Below, piece by piece: positions 23,571 through 30,833 of a stretch of 38,459 bases of DNA. Within the stretch, counting starts at the first letter, position 1. Every line of letters begins with the position of its first letter. Source of the stretch: Pseudaestuariivita atlantica (lineage in GTDB: Bacteria > Pseudomonadota > Alphaproteobacteria > Rhodobacterales > Rhodobacteraceae); NCBI RefSeq assembly GCF_001205715.1, contig NZ_AQQZ01000014.1, positions 1 through 38,459 on the forward strand, written 5' to 3'. Both the position numbers and the translations under genes were made by a program. Below the pieces are notes generated by a model. It did not search any database. It had not been told where the DNA came from and saw only the letters and a list, made by a program, of their open reading frames with translations.

Positions 23571-24379
23571 TGGGACATCTGCTCTTGAGGACAGCTTTGG
23601 CCACGACACTTGGGGTTGGTCTGCATCTTGGCGCCCTATCCCCTGCCCTCGCGCAAGGCGTGCCCGTCGTCGATACCCAGAACATCGCGCAAAACATCCA
23701 GCAGCTCCGGCAGATGATCGAAGACGAGATCCTGCAAAACGAGCAGCTGACGCAGCTCCGCGAACAGCTTGCCACACTCACGGATCAACTCGCGGAGCTG
23801 CAAAGAACCTATGAAGCGCTCACCCGACTTGCCGAGCTTCCCGAAATCATCCGGACGGAAATGGAAGACGAGTTGAACGGTCTGCTCGACCAGGAGTTCG
23901 GGGACATCCTCGCCACGATTGAGGCGATCAAGACTGGGGATTTCTCCGGCCTGTCCGGTTCTGGCGCAGGCGAGATCGAAACCCAGATGGATCGGGTGCT
24001 GGCCGATCTCGGATTTGACGATGACACCCTCTCGGAAATGGCCACGAGCGGCAATCCCGGGGCCAACCGCGTGGCGACGCAGGCCACCACCGGTGCCCTT
24101 GTCTCGGCGGCGGCCCAGAACAGCTATGAGGATGCCGGCCAATCGCTCGAGCGGGTAGACCGCCTTGTCGGGCTCATTGACGACATGGAAGAGCTCAAGC
24201 AAAGCGTCGATCTCAACACGCGCGTGACAGCTGAATTGGCCATCGCCCTCGTGGCGATGTGGCAGCTGGAAGCGATTCAAACGGTGGGCGATGGCACCGG
24301 CGGCGTGATCGATGCCGCCACCATCGCCGAGGAACAGCGCTTCATGGATTTCACCCTGCCGGACCTGCGGGCTGACTGA
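23567..24379 (+). CDS. virB5: VirB5-like minor pilin/adhesin
   Basis: This 270-aa exported protein has a signal peptide cleaved at about residue 30 (LGALSPALA before QGVP). It is followed by long helices with heptad character (about 35-110), a glycine-rich linker, and a C-terminal helix with QSVDLNTRVTAELAIALVAMWQLEAIQ. This is the VirB5/TraC pilus-tip family layout, although sequence in this family is poorly conserved. It overlaps the transglycosylase gene by 4 nt and is 17 nt before VirB8. Its ends closely resemble those of the preceding protein, implying duplication. Confidence 0.82.
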   Translation: MMGHLLLRTALATTLGVGLHLGALSPALAQGVPVVDTQNIAQNIQQLRQMIEDEILQNEQLTQLREQLATLTDQLAELQRTYEALTRLAELPEIIRTEMEDELNGLLDQEFGDILATIEAIKTGDFSGLSGSGAGEIETQMDRVLADLGFDDDTLSEMATSGNPGANRVATQATTGALVSAAAQNSYEDAGQSLERVDRLVGLIDDMEELKQSVDLNTRVTAELAIALVAMWQLEAIQTVGDGTGGVIDAATIAEEQRFMDFTLPDLRAD

Positions 24380-24396
24380 TCGTGAGGGAATGAGGG

Positions 24397-25050
24397 GTGG
24401 CTACTGAGCAGGAAATCATCGAAGAAGAGTTGGTCTATGGTGCCCTGCGCCGCGAACGGCTCTGGCAGCGCCTTGGGCTCACCGGGCTCATCTTCGGCAT
24501 TCTCGGATGCCTGAGCGCGGCGGCTGTCGCGATCCTAGATGTCGATCCGCCGCCCGTGGTTGTGCCCTATGATCCCGCCACCGGCTTCGCGCTCCCCGAG
24601 GCTTCCGTGGGCGCGACGTCAGTGACCGCCAACCAGGCGGTCATCGAGGCAGAAGTCTTCCGCTATGTGACCGACCGCGAGGTCTATAACCAGCTCGACA
24701 ATGATCTGCGCATCCGCAGTGTTCTACGTCGCTCGGACGGGGCGGCCGAGAGCGGATTGCGCCAGATCTGGAACAGCGCCAACGACAACTACCCGCCGAC
24801 AGTTTATGGCCCCAATGCCCGGCTCGACGTGGAGATCCTCAGCATCAACCGGATCGGAACCAACCGCGCGACGGTCCGCCTGCGCAAGCGCCTGACGTCT
24901 ATCAACGGCGTCCAAACCGGGCTTTTCACCGCCACGCTTCTCTTCGAGTTCCGCCCCGAGACCCGCCGCTCCATCGATGAGGTCTGGACCAACCCCTTCG
25001 GCTTCACGGTCCTCGAATATTCCATCCGCTCCGACAGATTGGAGAATTGA
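24397..25050 (+). CDS. virB8: VirB8-like inner-membrane assembly protein
   Basis: The start is a GTG at 24397. The 217-aa bitopic protein has a cytoplasmic N-terminus (1-26), one TM helix (about 27-47), and a periplasmic NTF2-like domain with NQLDNDLRIRSVLRRSDG, RLDVEILSINRIGTNRATVRLRKR and the terminal NPFGFTVLEYSIRSD, typical of VirB8. It bridges inner- and outer-membrane parts of the secretion channel. It overlaps the VirB9 TTG start by 4 nt. Confidence 0.92.
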   Translation: MATEQEIIEEELVYGALRRERLWQRLGLTGLIFGILGCLSAAAVAILDVDPPPVVVPYDPATGFALPEASVGATSVTANQAVIEAEVFRYVTDREVYNQLDNDLRIRSVLRRSDGAAESGLRQIWNSANDNYPPTVYGPNARLDVEILSINRIGTNRATVRLRKRLTSINGVQTGLFTATLLFEFRPETRRSIDEVWTNPFGFTVLEYSIRSDRLEN

Positions 25051-25748
25051 ATTTGTACCCAGTTCGACTTGTCATACTCCTGATTGCCCTTTTGCCCGGC
25101 CTTGCCTTCGCAGAAGCCATCCCGCGTGGCGGTCCCAACGATAGCCGGGTGCGGCTGGCCACCTACCAGGAAGGCCAGGTCTATCGCCTCAACGTCTCGC
25201 TCACCCATGTGACCACGGTCGAGTTCGGGGAAGGCGAAAGCATCCGCTCGATCATCGCGGGCGACACGGAAGGGTTTGAGATCGACGGCGTGCCGGGTGG
25301 GCAGGCCTTCGCGATCAAGCCCGTCGCGCGCGGCGTCCATACCAATGTCACGGTCTATACCAACCGCCGCAGCTACTATTTCAACGTCCAGGAGACCCGC
25401 AGCCCGACCTTCTACGTGGTCCAGTTCCGCTATCCGGACGACGCTGCGCACCCGACCCGGGCCATCGCGGCCCAAGCGCCGAACTACAACTACGGGGCCA
25501 GCGCACGTACCGAGTTCACCCCGACCCGCGTCTGGGATGACGGGACCTTCACGTATTTCGAGTTCCCACGGAACGCGCCGGTGCCCGCAGTCTTTCGCTA
25601 CGCGAATGGCCGCGAGCGGACGGTGAACACGCAAGCCACCGAGGACAGCGTGATCCGCGTCTCCGGGGTGAACAGGCAATGGGTTCTGCGGATCGGGGAG
25701 GAGGTGGTCTGTATAGAGGCCACACCGCCTGCGGGGGTGGGATCATGA
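25047..25748 (+). CDS. virB9: VirB9-like outer-membrane core protein
   Basis: This 233-aa exported protein starts at TTG 25047 with a signal peptide ending LAFAEAIPRG. The N-terminal beta domain includes DSRVRLATYQEGQVYRLN and a TVEFGEGE-type motif. The C-terminal domain has the VirB9 signature region WDDGTFTYFEFPRNAPVPAVF and DSVIRVSGVNRQWVLRIG. It forms the outer-membrane channel with VirB7 and VirB10. It overlaps VirB10 by 4 nt. Confidence 0.93.
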   Translation: MNLYPVRLVILLIALLPGLAFAEAIPRGGPNDSRVRLATYQEGQVYRLNVSLTHVTTVEFGEGESIRSIIAGDTEGFEIDGVPGGQAFAIKPVARGVHTNVTVYTNRRSYYFNVQETRSPTFYVVQFRYPDDAAHPTRAIAAQAPNYNYGASARTEFTPTRVWDDGTFTYFEFPRNAPVPAVFRYANGRERTVNTQATEDSVIRVSGVNRQWVLRIGEEVVCIEATPPAGVGS

Positions 25749-27124
25749 GCGACACCGAAAACGCGGACCTCGAGAAACGCCTTGCCGCCCTCGAGCAGGG
25801 CAAAGGCGCAGCTTCGCCCCCCGCCCCACGGCGCTCTCCCCTGCTCGCTTTGGTCGTTGTCCTCGTGATCGGCGCGGGCGGTGCATTACTCTATCTCCTG
25901 TCTCAACCCGAGGAAGAGGAAGCCCTGCTTACGGCGACACCGGACGTGTTCCAAAACGAAGGCGACGGGTTTGGTGCCATCGAAACTCTGCGCCCACCCG
26001 AACCCGAGGTGGTGTTAGTCGCGCCGGATCCGGTGGAACCAAACGCTGAGCTTCTGGCGCAGCTCGCCGCCCTTCAGGCCCAGATCGAGGATTTGCGCAA
26101 CGCGCCCGAACCGGTGGTCGAGGAAGATACCGCCGCCGCCGAAGCCATCGATGCGCTGACTGCCCAGATCGCCGCCCTGCAAGCCGCGTCGGAAGCCGCG
26201 CAGCAGCAGTTTCGCGATGAACTCACGGCACGCGATCGCGAGTTGGAGCAGCTCCGCATGGACCTCGAACTCGCGCAACTCGAAGCCAATCGCCCTGCCC
26301 CCGCGCCGTTGGGCCCATCTGAGGACGAGCTGCGCGCACGAGAAGAGGAACGCCTGCGCCGCGAGGAGGAAGCAAGACGGCTCGCGGAACTTGAACGCCG
26401 CGCGGCTGAAGAACGCGCGTTTCAAGAGCGCCGCATCACCTCGCCCACCATCGCCTTTGGTGGCACCTCCGGTGCGAATGAGACGGCTCTGACCGAACGC
26501 ACCTTCGGGGAAGTGACGGATTTTGTGCTAAATGGCGCGCTGCCCACCACAGTAACGCAGGCAGAGGTCATCGCAAACCCTTCCAATACCATCATTCAGG
26601 GCACGATGATCCAGGCCGTCATGGAAACCGCCCTCGATAGCTCCCTGCCCGGCCAGACCCGGGCCGTTGTCTCCGAAGATGTCTACAGCTTCGATGGCTC
26701 TCGATTGCTAATCCCGCGTGGTGCCCGCGTGATCGGGCGCTATCGCTCTGGCGTTGACATTGCGCAGCGCCGGGTCACCATCGCCTGGGACCGGATCATC
26801 CTGCCCGACAACCAGACCATCCAAATCAGCTCCTTCGGCGGCGATGAACTCGGCCGCTCCGGCGTGACCGGCTTTGTCGACACGCGCTTTGATGAGCGCT
26901 TCGGCTCGGCAGCGTTGATTTCTCTGATCTCCGCCGCACCAAGCGCCGCCGCTGCAAATGTGCAAGGTGAGACCGCCGCGGACGTGCTCGAAGACGTTGG
27001 CGATGATCTTGCGGATGCCACGGATAGCGTCATTGGCGATTACCTCTCGATCGGCCCCGTCATCTATGTCGACCAAGGCGCACGCGTCACGGTCATGGTC
27101 GATCGCGATCTGGAGATATTCTGA
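25745..27124 (+). CDS. virB10: VirB10-like core-complex protein
   Basis: The start is ATG 25745 (MSDTENADLEK); the longer frame from 25679 lies in VirB9. The product is 459 aa, with a short cytoplasmic N-terminus, a TM helix at about 32-53, and a long acidic/alanine-rich coiled coil (about 100-235) where many VirB10 proteins are proline-rich. The C-terminal beta-barrel (about 270-459) contains ILQGTMIQAVMETALDS-type, YSFDGSRLLIPRGARVIGRY and RVTIAWDRIILPD motifs. It spans both membranes in the core complex. It ends 4 nt before VirB11. Confidence 0.94.
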   Translation: MSDTENADLEKRLAALEQGKGAASPPAPRRSPLLALVVVLVIGAGGALLYLLSQPEEEEALLTATPDVFQNEGDGFGAIETLRPPEPEVVLVAPDPVEPNAELLAQLAALQAQIEDLRNAPEPVVEEDTAAAEAIDALTAQIAALQAASEAAQQQFRDELTARDRELEQLRMDLELAQLEANRPAPAPLGPSEDELRAREEERLRREEEARRLAELERRAAEERAFQERRITSPTIAFGGTSGANETALTERTFGEVTDFVLNGALPTTVTQAEVIANPSNTIIQGTMIQAVMETALDSSLPGQTRAVVSEDVYSFDGSRLLIPRGARVIGRYRSGVDIAQRRVTIAWDRIILPDNQTIQISSFGGDELGRSGVTGFVDTRFDERFGSAALISLISAAPSAAAANVQGETAADVLEDVGDDLADATDSVIGDYLSIGPVIYVDQGARVTVMVDRDLEIF

Positions 27125-27128
27125 GCCC

Positions 27129-28115
27129 GTGTCGCTGAGCTATCTCGAAACCTCGCTCGACCGGATCGACGCCGCCGCGAGCGACGATGTGATCGAGATC
27201 TGCATCAATCCCGACGGCAGCTGCTGGGGAGAATTCCAGGGCGATCACTTCATGCGGCAGCTGGACCAGAAGCTGACCGCAACCGAAGTAAAAGACCTCG
27301 GCAACCAGATCGCCTCGTCCGCCAACACCACCATGAGCAAGGACAGGCCGATTGTCTCGGTCTCGATCACTTACAAGGGCCGTCCGATCCGCGCACAGGT
27401 CATCACACCACCTGCCGTGCTAACGGCGATGTCGATCAGTTTGCGGTTCTTCTCAAGCCTGCCGCTCGATGGGATCGCCCTGGATTTCCTCTATGGCAAG
27501 GAGCGCAAACTGGAAGAGCTCCGCCTCGAGAAAACCCGCGAACTACGCGAGGTCGTGGCCGCGGGCGTCATCGCTGATGCCCTGGCCTACTGCGTCGAGA
27601 ACAAGCTGAACATGATCGTCTCGGGCGGCACCTCCACCGGCAAGACCGTGGCTGCGCGCAAGATTCTCTCTCATGTGCCTACCGAGGAACGCATTGTCAC
27701 CATCGAGGAAGCCGCCGAGCTTCTGCCAACCCAGCCCAATGCCGTGACCCTCATCGCCAATCGCGACGCGGAATTCCAGACAGCCGATGTCCTGCTCACA
27801 GCAACCCTGCGGATGCGTCCCGACCGGATCATCCTCGGCGAGGTGCGCGGCAAAGAGGCCATGACCTTCCTCGAGGCGATCAACACCGGCCATGGCGGTT
27901 CAATGACCACGCTGCACGCCGAAACCCCGCAGCTCGCCGTGCAGCGCCTCGCGATCGCGGCGCTCAAGACCGAGATACCGATGACCTATGCCGACATGAT
28001 CCAGTACATCGAGAACTCCATCGACGTAATCATCCAGGCCGGTCGCCATGATGGCAAACGCGGCATCACCGAATTCTACCTCCCCGGCGCAACTGAGATC
28101 GGAGCTTCCCAATGA
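27129..28115 (+). CDS. virB11: VirB11-like secretion ATPase
   Basis: The start is GTG 27129, with GGAG upstream; the longer ATG reading overlaps VirB10 and is not used. The product is 328 aa, a cytoplasmic hexameric ATPase. It shows Walker A GGTSTGKT (166-173), the Asp box VTIEEAAEL, Walker B RMRPDRIILGEVRG and the His box TGHGGSMTTLHAETP. It switches the T4SS between pilus assembly and transfer. It overlaps the DUF4177 gene by 4 nt. Confidence 0.95.
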   Translation: MSLSYLETSLDRIDAAASDDVIEICINPDGSCWGEFQGDHFMRQLDQKLTATEVKDLGNQIASSANTTMSKDRPIVSVSITYKGRPIRAQVITPPAVLTAMSISLRFFSSLPLDGIALDFLYGKERKLEELRLEKTRELREVVAAGVIADALAYCVENKLNMIVSGGTSTGKTVAARKILSHVPTEERIVTIEEAAELLPTQPNAVTLIANRDAEFQTADVLLTATLRMRPDRIILGEVRGKEAMTFLEAINTGHGGSMTTLHAETPQLAVQRLAIAALKTEIPMTYADMIQYIENSIDVIIQAGRHDGKRGITEFYLPGATEIGASQ

Positions 28116-28306
28116 AGACCTTTGAATATGAAATCCTCAATTTCCCCATGACCGGAAAGACCAGCCTTTCTGACATGAGAGAAACCTTGAATGCTAAAGG
28201 TTCAGAAGGCTGGGAGGTCGTCTCGATCAGCTCCTCAGAATTCGCGAATGTTGGGCACACGGTCTTCCTGAAACGCGAATCCACCACTATCGGAGCCACG
28301 GCATGA
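28112..28306 (+). CDS. DUF4177-like small protein (64 aa)
   Basis: This 64-aa protein reads MKTFEYEILNF..LNAKGSEGWEVVSIS..HTVFLKRES. The FEYEIL beta strand, the L-N-x-x-G-x-E-GWEVVS core and the FLKR end are the DUF4177 pattern. It is soluble, with no signal. It is tightly coupled between VirB11 and the exported protein by 4-nt overlaps on both sides. Function in the T4SS is unknown. Confidence 0.8.
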   Translation: MKTFEYEILNFPMTGKTSLSDMRETLNAKGSEGWEVVSISSSEFANVGHTVFLKRESTTIGATA

Positions 28307-28716
28307 GGCTGGCAAGGCTAACCCTTGTTTTGACCGGGGTGGCCCTGAGCCTACTGGCTGTCCCCGCCTTCGCCGAGCGCAATCTAGTGCCGACCCTCGA
28401 TCGCAGCTTCAACGTCTGTCCAGACCGGCCCGCTGAACCCGTGTGGATGCAGGAAATCCCCCTGCGCCAAGCCTATCAGCGCGTGTTGGTCCAGGATATC
28501 TACCGCGCCCAAAATCTCGAGCGCATCGTCGAGACCGGCAGCTGCGATTGCGAAACCCGGTTCCCCTCTTGGGAGGCCGCCGAGGCGGTGTTTCGCGAGG
28601 TCCACGCGAGTGACGAACGATGGGAAATGCTCGAAGCCTCGGATGGCTACAACGGCCGCGCCAACACCGCCCGAACTGTCGCCAAGGCCATCTGCGACGC
28701 CGCAGGCAATTGGTAA
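28303..28716 (+). CDS. T4SS-operon exported protein, unknown function (137 aa)
   Basis: The protein has a clear signal peptide (LTLVLTGVALSLLAVPAFA cut before ERNL). The mature domain of about 113 aa contains four cysteines (VCPDR, SCDCETR, AICDA) and is otherwise helical. It is conserved in position between VirB11 and VirB6 in this operon. I do not recognise a named family. It may be a periplasmic accessory factor stabilised by disulfides. Confidence 0.75.
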   Translation: MRLARLTLVLTGVALSLLAVPAFAERNLVPTLDRSFNVCPDRPAEPVWMQEIPLRQAYQRVLVQDIYRAQNLERIVETGSCDCETRFPSWEAAEAVFREVHASDERWEMLEASDGYNGRANTARTVAKAICDAAGNW

Positions 28717-28728
28717 GGCTGATCCCCG

Positions 28729-29805
28729 ATGAGCGTCGTCACCTATTTCGTTGAAACCTCCCAGGGCTATCTCGACACCGCCGCCGAAACCCAGTTCGGA
28801 TCGGTTGCGGCAACGGTCGGCACGCTTCTCGTCCTGGGAACAACGCTCGTGGTGATCCTCGTCTTCTTGAACATGATCTACCAATACAAGGCGATGGACG
28901 GCCGAACGGCCTTCTGGCTGGCAGTCAAGATCGGACTGATCGGGATATTTGCGACCAACTGGGTGCAGTTCAACGCGCTTTCTGCCGCTATCCTGGCGGG
29001 CATCGACAGCATCGCAGGGGCGCTCGTGGCCTCGGTTGGTGGCGGCACCCCGGGTCCCTCTGGCACTTTCGCCGAAGAGTTTGACCGGCTAATCGCGGAA
29101 CTGGGCGACTATCTCAACGCCGCCGGGTCCGAGCTGAACTGGATGGCTGGCGCCATGCTCGACATTGTCGGGGTCCTCTTGCTCTCGATACTCGGCGGGC
29201 TGGCCGCCTTCATCCTTGTGGCATCCCGCCTGATGATCGCACTTCTAATCGGGATCGCGCCGGTGATGATCTTCCTCACCCTCTTCGAGGTGACTAAAGA
29301 TTACTTCGCACGCTGGCTGTCGGCACTGGTTTCGTTCGCACTCTACCCAATCGTCGTCGCAGGGGTGTTCGCAACGATCACTGGCGTCTCTTCCGCTCTG
29401 ATCGGTGAGCTTGGCGACCCGGAAGGGGCTTCAAACATAGGTGCGCTCATCCCCTTCTTCATGATGGTCCTCATGGCCAAGGGGTTCATCATTGCCACGC
29501 CCTTCATCGTCCGCGCGATCTCCGGCAACATCATGATGCCCGCCCTGTCCGGTGGCCTCGGTGGAAGCTACAGCTTCGCCCGCGCCGCAATGGGCAGCCA
29601 GCAGGCCTACAATCGCTACCTTATCGGTGGAGCAAGTGGGGCGGAATATGCCGCCCTTAGAGCGCGGCAGTTTTTTGGTGTGCAGAAGATGCCAGTGCGG
29701 CAAGGCATGGGACAGACGGGTCAGGCAAGCGGCACTGGGTCACCCGGGGCCGGGTCTCAAATGCTGGCGCAACTGGCTAGGCTTGGAAGGTTGGGGCGAC
29801 GATGA
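28729..29805 (+). CDS. virB6: VirB6/TrbL-like polytopic membrane protein
   Basis: This 358-aa protein has at least five to six hydrophobic segments between about 20 and 260 and a hydrophilic glycine-rich C-terminal tail. It contains the VirB6/TrbL hallmark region with a Trp in a TM context (FARWLSALVSFALYPIVVAGVF). It forms part of the inner-membrane translocation pore. It is the last complete gene of the T4SS operon; VirB6 usually lies before VirB8. Its stop overlaps an ATG that opens an 18-codon stub. Confidence 0.9.
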   Translation: MSVVTYFVETSQGYLDTAAETQFGSVAATVGTLLVLGTTLVVILVFLNMIYQYKAMDGRTAFWLAVKIGLIGIFATNWVQFNALSAAILAGIDSIAGALVASVGGGTPGPSGTFAEEFDRLIAELGDYLNAAGSELNWMAGAMLDIVGVLLLSILGGLAAFILVASRLMIALLIGIAPVMIFLTLFEVTKDYFARWLSALVSFALYPIVVAGVFATITGVSSALIGELGDPEGASNIGALIPFFMMVLMAKGFIIATPFIVRAISGNIMMPALSGGLGGSYSFARAAMGSQQAYNRYLIGGASGAEYAALRARQFFGVQKMPVRQGMGQTGQASGTGSPGAGSQMLAQLARLGRLGRR

Positions 29806-29858
29806 CGACCCAGAAGGACGAGCAGCGCAACGGCTTTTCAGTTGCCATCACAAGGTGA
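29802..29858 (+). pseudogene. 18-codon stub after virB6, probable cut-off gene start
   Basis: ATG at 29802 overlaps the VirB6 stop in the ATGA style used throughout this operon. It reads only 18 codons (MTTQKDEQRNGFSVAITR) before TGA at 29856-29858. The coupling suggests that a real downstream T4SS gene once began here and was truncated when the restriction-modification block was inserted. A genuine 18-aa peptide is unlikely. Confidence 0.4.
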
Positions 29859-29890
29859 ACTCTCCCAAAAAACTCACGCGAAGGGGTTGA

Positions 29891-29918
29891 TTGACAAGAT
29901 GCGTATAGTTTATATACC
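29891..29918 (+). promoter_or_regulatory. Promoter of the defence island overlapped by a dyad
   Basis: TTGACA (29891-29896), a perfect -35, is followed after 16 bases by TATACC (29913-29918). The inverted repeat GTATA-N5-TATAC (29903-29917) covers the spacer and -10. This is the expected arrangement for repression by a dimeric regulator, and the next gene encodes a WYL-family regulator. The start codon lies about 57 bases downstream. Confidence 0.6.
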
Positions 29919-29975
29919 CATCACCAAACGATTCTGGTGGACGATCTCGCTCCACCTGCTCAACGAGGACGTGAT

Positions 29976-30833
29976 ATGCGCTGGGGTGTCGAAAAACGAT
30001 TGGAGTTCATTGAATTCCGCCTCTTTTGGGAGGGCGGGATCAATCGTGCCGACATCGTAGACCAGTTCGGCGTGTCCGTGCCCCAAGCCTCCAAGGACCT
30101 GACACTCTACGAGGATAAGGCGCCGGGAAACCTGATCTACGACAAGAGCGCCAAACGCTACAAAGCGGCAGACGATTTCAAGCCGGTATTCATGCAGCCC
30201 AATGCATCCGCGTACCTCGCTCATCTGCGCGAGACTAACGGATGTGTGCCTGGTGTGACCGACGCCTGGCTTGCATCGGCGCCGGAGCATGATGCCCTGC
30301 CTATTCCGAACCGGCGCGTGGAGCCCGAAGTCCTTCGCGATGTACTCAAAACCGTAAGAGAAGGGCATTCCATCGAGGTTTTCTACCAGTCTATGAGCGC
30401 CAAGAAGCCCACCCCTGAGTGGAGGCGGATTTCTCCCCACGCCCTCGGCAATGACGGACTGCGGTGGCATGTTCGTGCCTTCTGTCACATCGACCACAAG
30501 TTCAAAGACTTCATCCTCTCGCGATGCATGAAGACCCGAAAGCACGGGTTGTCTGGCGCGTCTGCGAATGACGACAAGCTTTGGCATGATCGCTTCGCGG
30601 TGGCGCTTGCACCGAATCCAGCCCTGAGCGAGAGCCAGCGCTCGATCATCGCGCAAGACTATGAGATGACGAACGAGCGCTCCGAAGTCTTGGTTCGGAA
30701 GGCGCTGCTCTACTACTTCCTGAAGCGTCTCCGTCTGGATGTCGCAGACAAGCTGGACAATCCCCACGAAGTCCCGGTCGTGGTTGCCAACCGGGCTGCC
30801 TTTGACGCCGCGCTCGCGGAGGCAATGGCATGA
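29976..30833 (+). CDS. WYL-domain regulator of the defence island (BrxR/CapW-like)
   Basis: The start is taken as ATG 29976 (MRWGVEKRLEFIEFRLFWEG), with GAGGA just upstream; an upstream frame start at 29937 lacks a good site. The product is about 285 aa. It has an N-terminal winged helix-turn-helix (INRADIVDQFGVSVPQASKDLTLYED), a central WYL-type domain (IEVFYQSMSAKKPTPEWRRISPHALGNDGLRWHVRAFCH) and a C-terminal extension. This matches transcriptional repressors that head BREX, CBASS and R-M operons. It overlaps hsdR by 4 nt and probably represses its own promoter, releasing it on a ligand such as nucleic acid. Confidence 0.85.
   Translation: MRWGVEKRLEFIEFRLFWEGGINRADIVDQFGVSVPQASKDLTLYEDKAPGNLIYDKSAKRYKAADDFKPVFMQPNASAYLAHLRETNGCVPGVTDAWLASAPEHDALPIPNRRVEPEVLRDVLKTVREGHSIEVFYQSMSAKKPTPEWRRISPHALGNDGLRWHVRAFCHIDHKFKDFILSRCMKTRKHGLSGASANDDKLWHDRFAVALAPNPALSESQRSIIAQDYEMTNERSEVLVRKALLYYFLKRLRLDVADKLDNPHEVPVVVANRAAFDAALAEAMA

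Noticed and set aside
24804-25679. 291-aa minus-strand ORF
   Set aside because: Antisense shadow of VirB8/VirB9.
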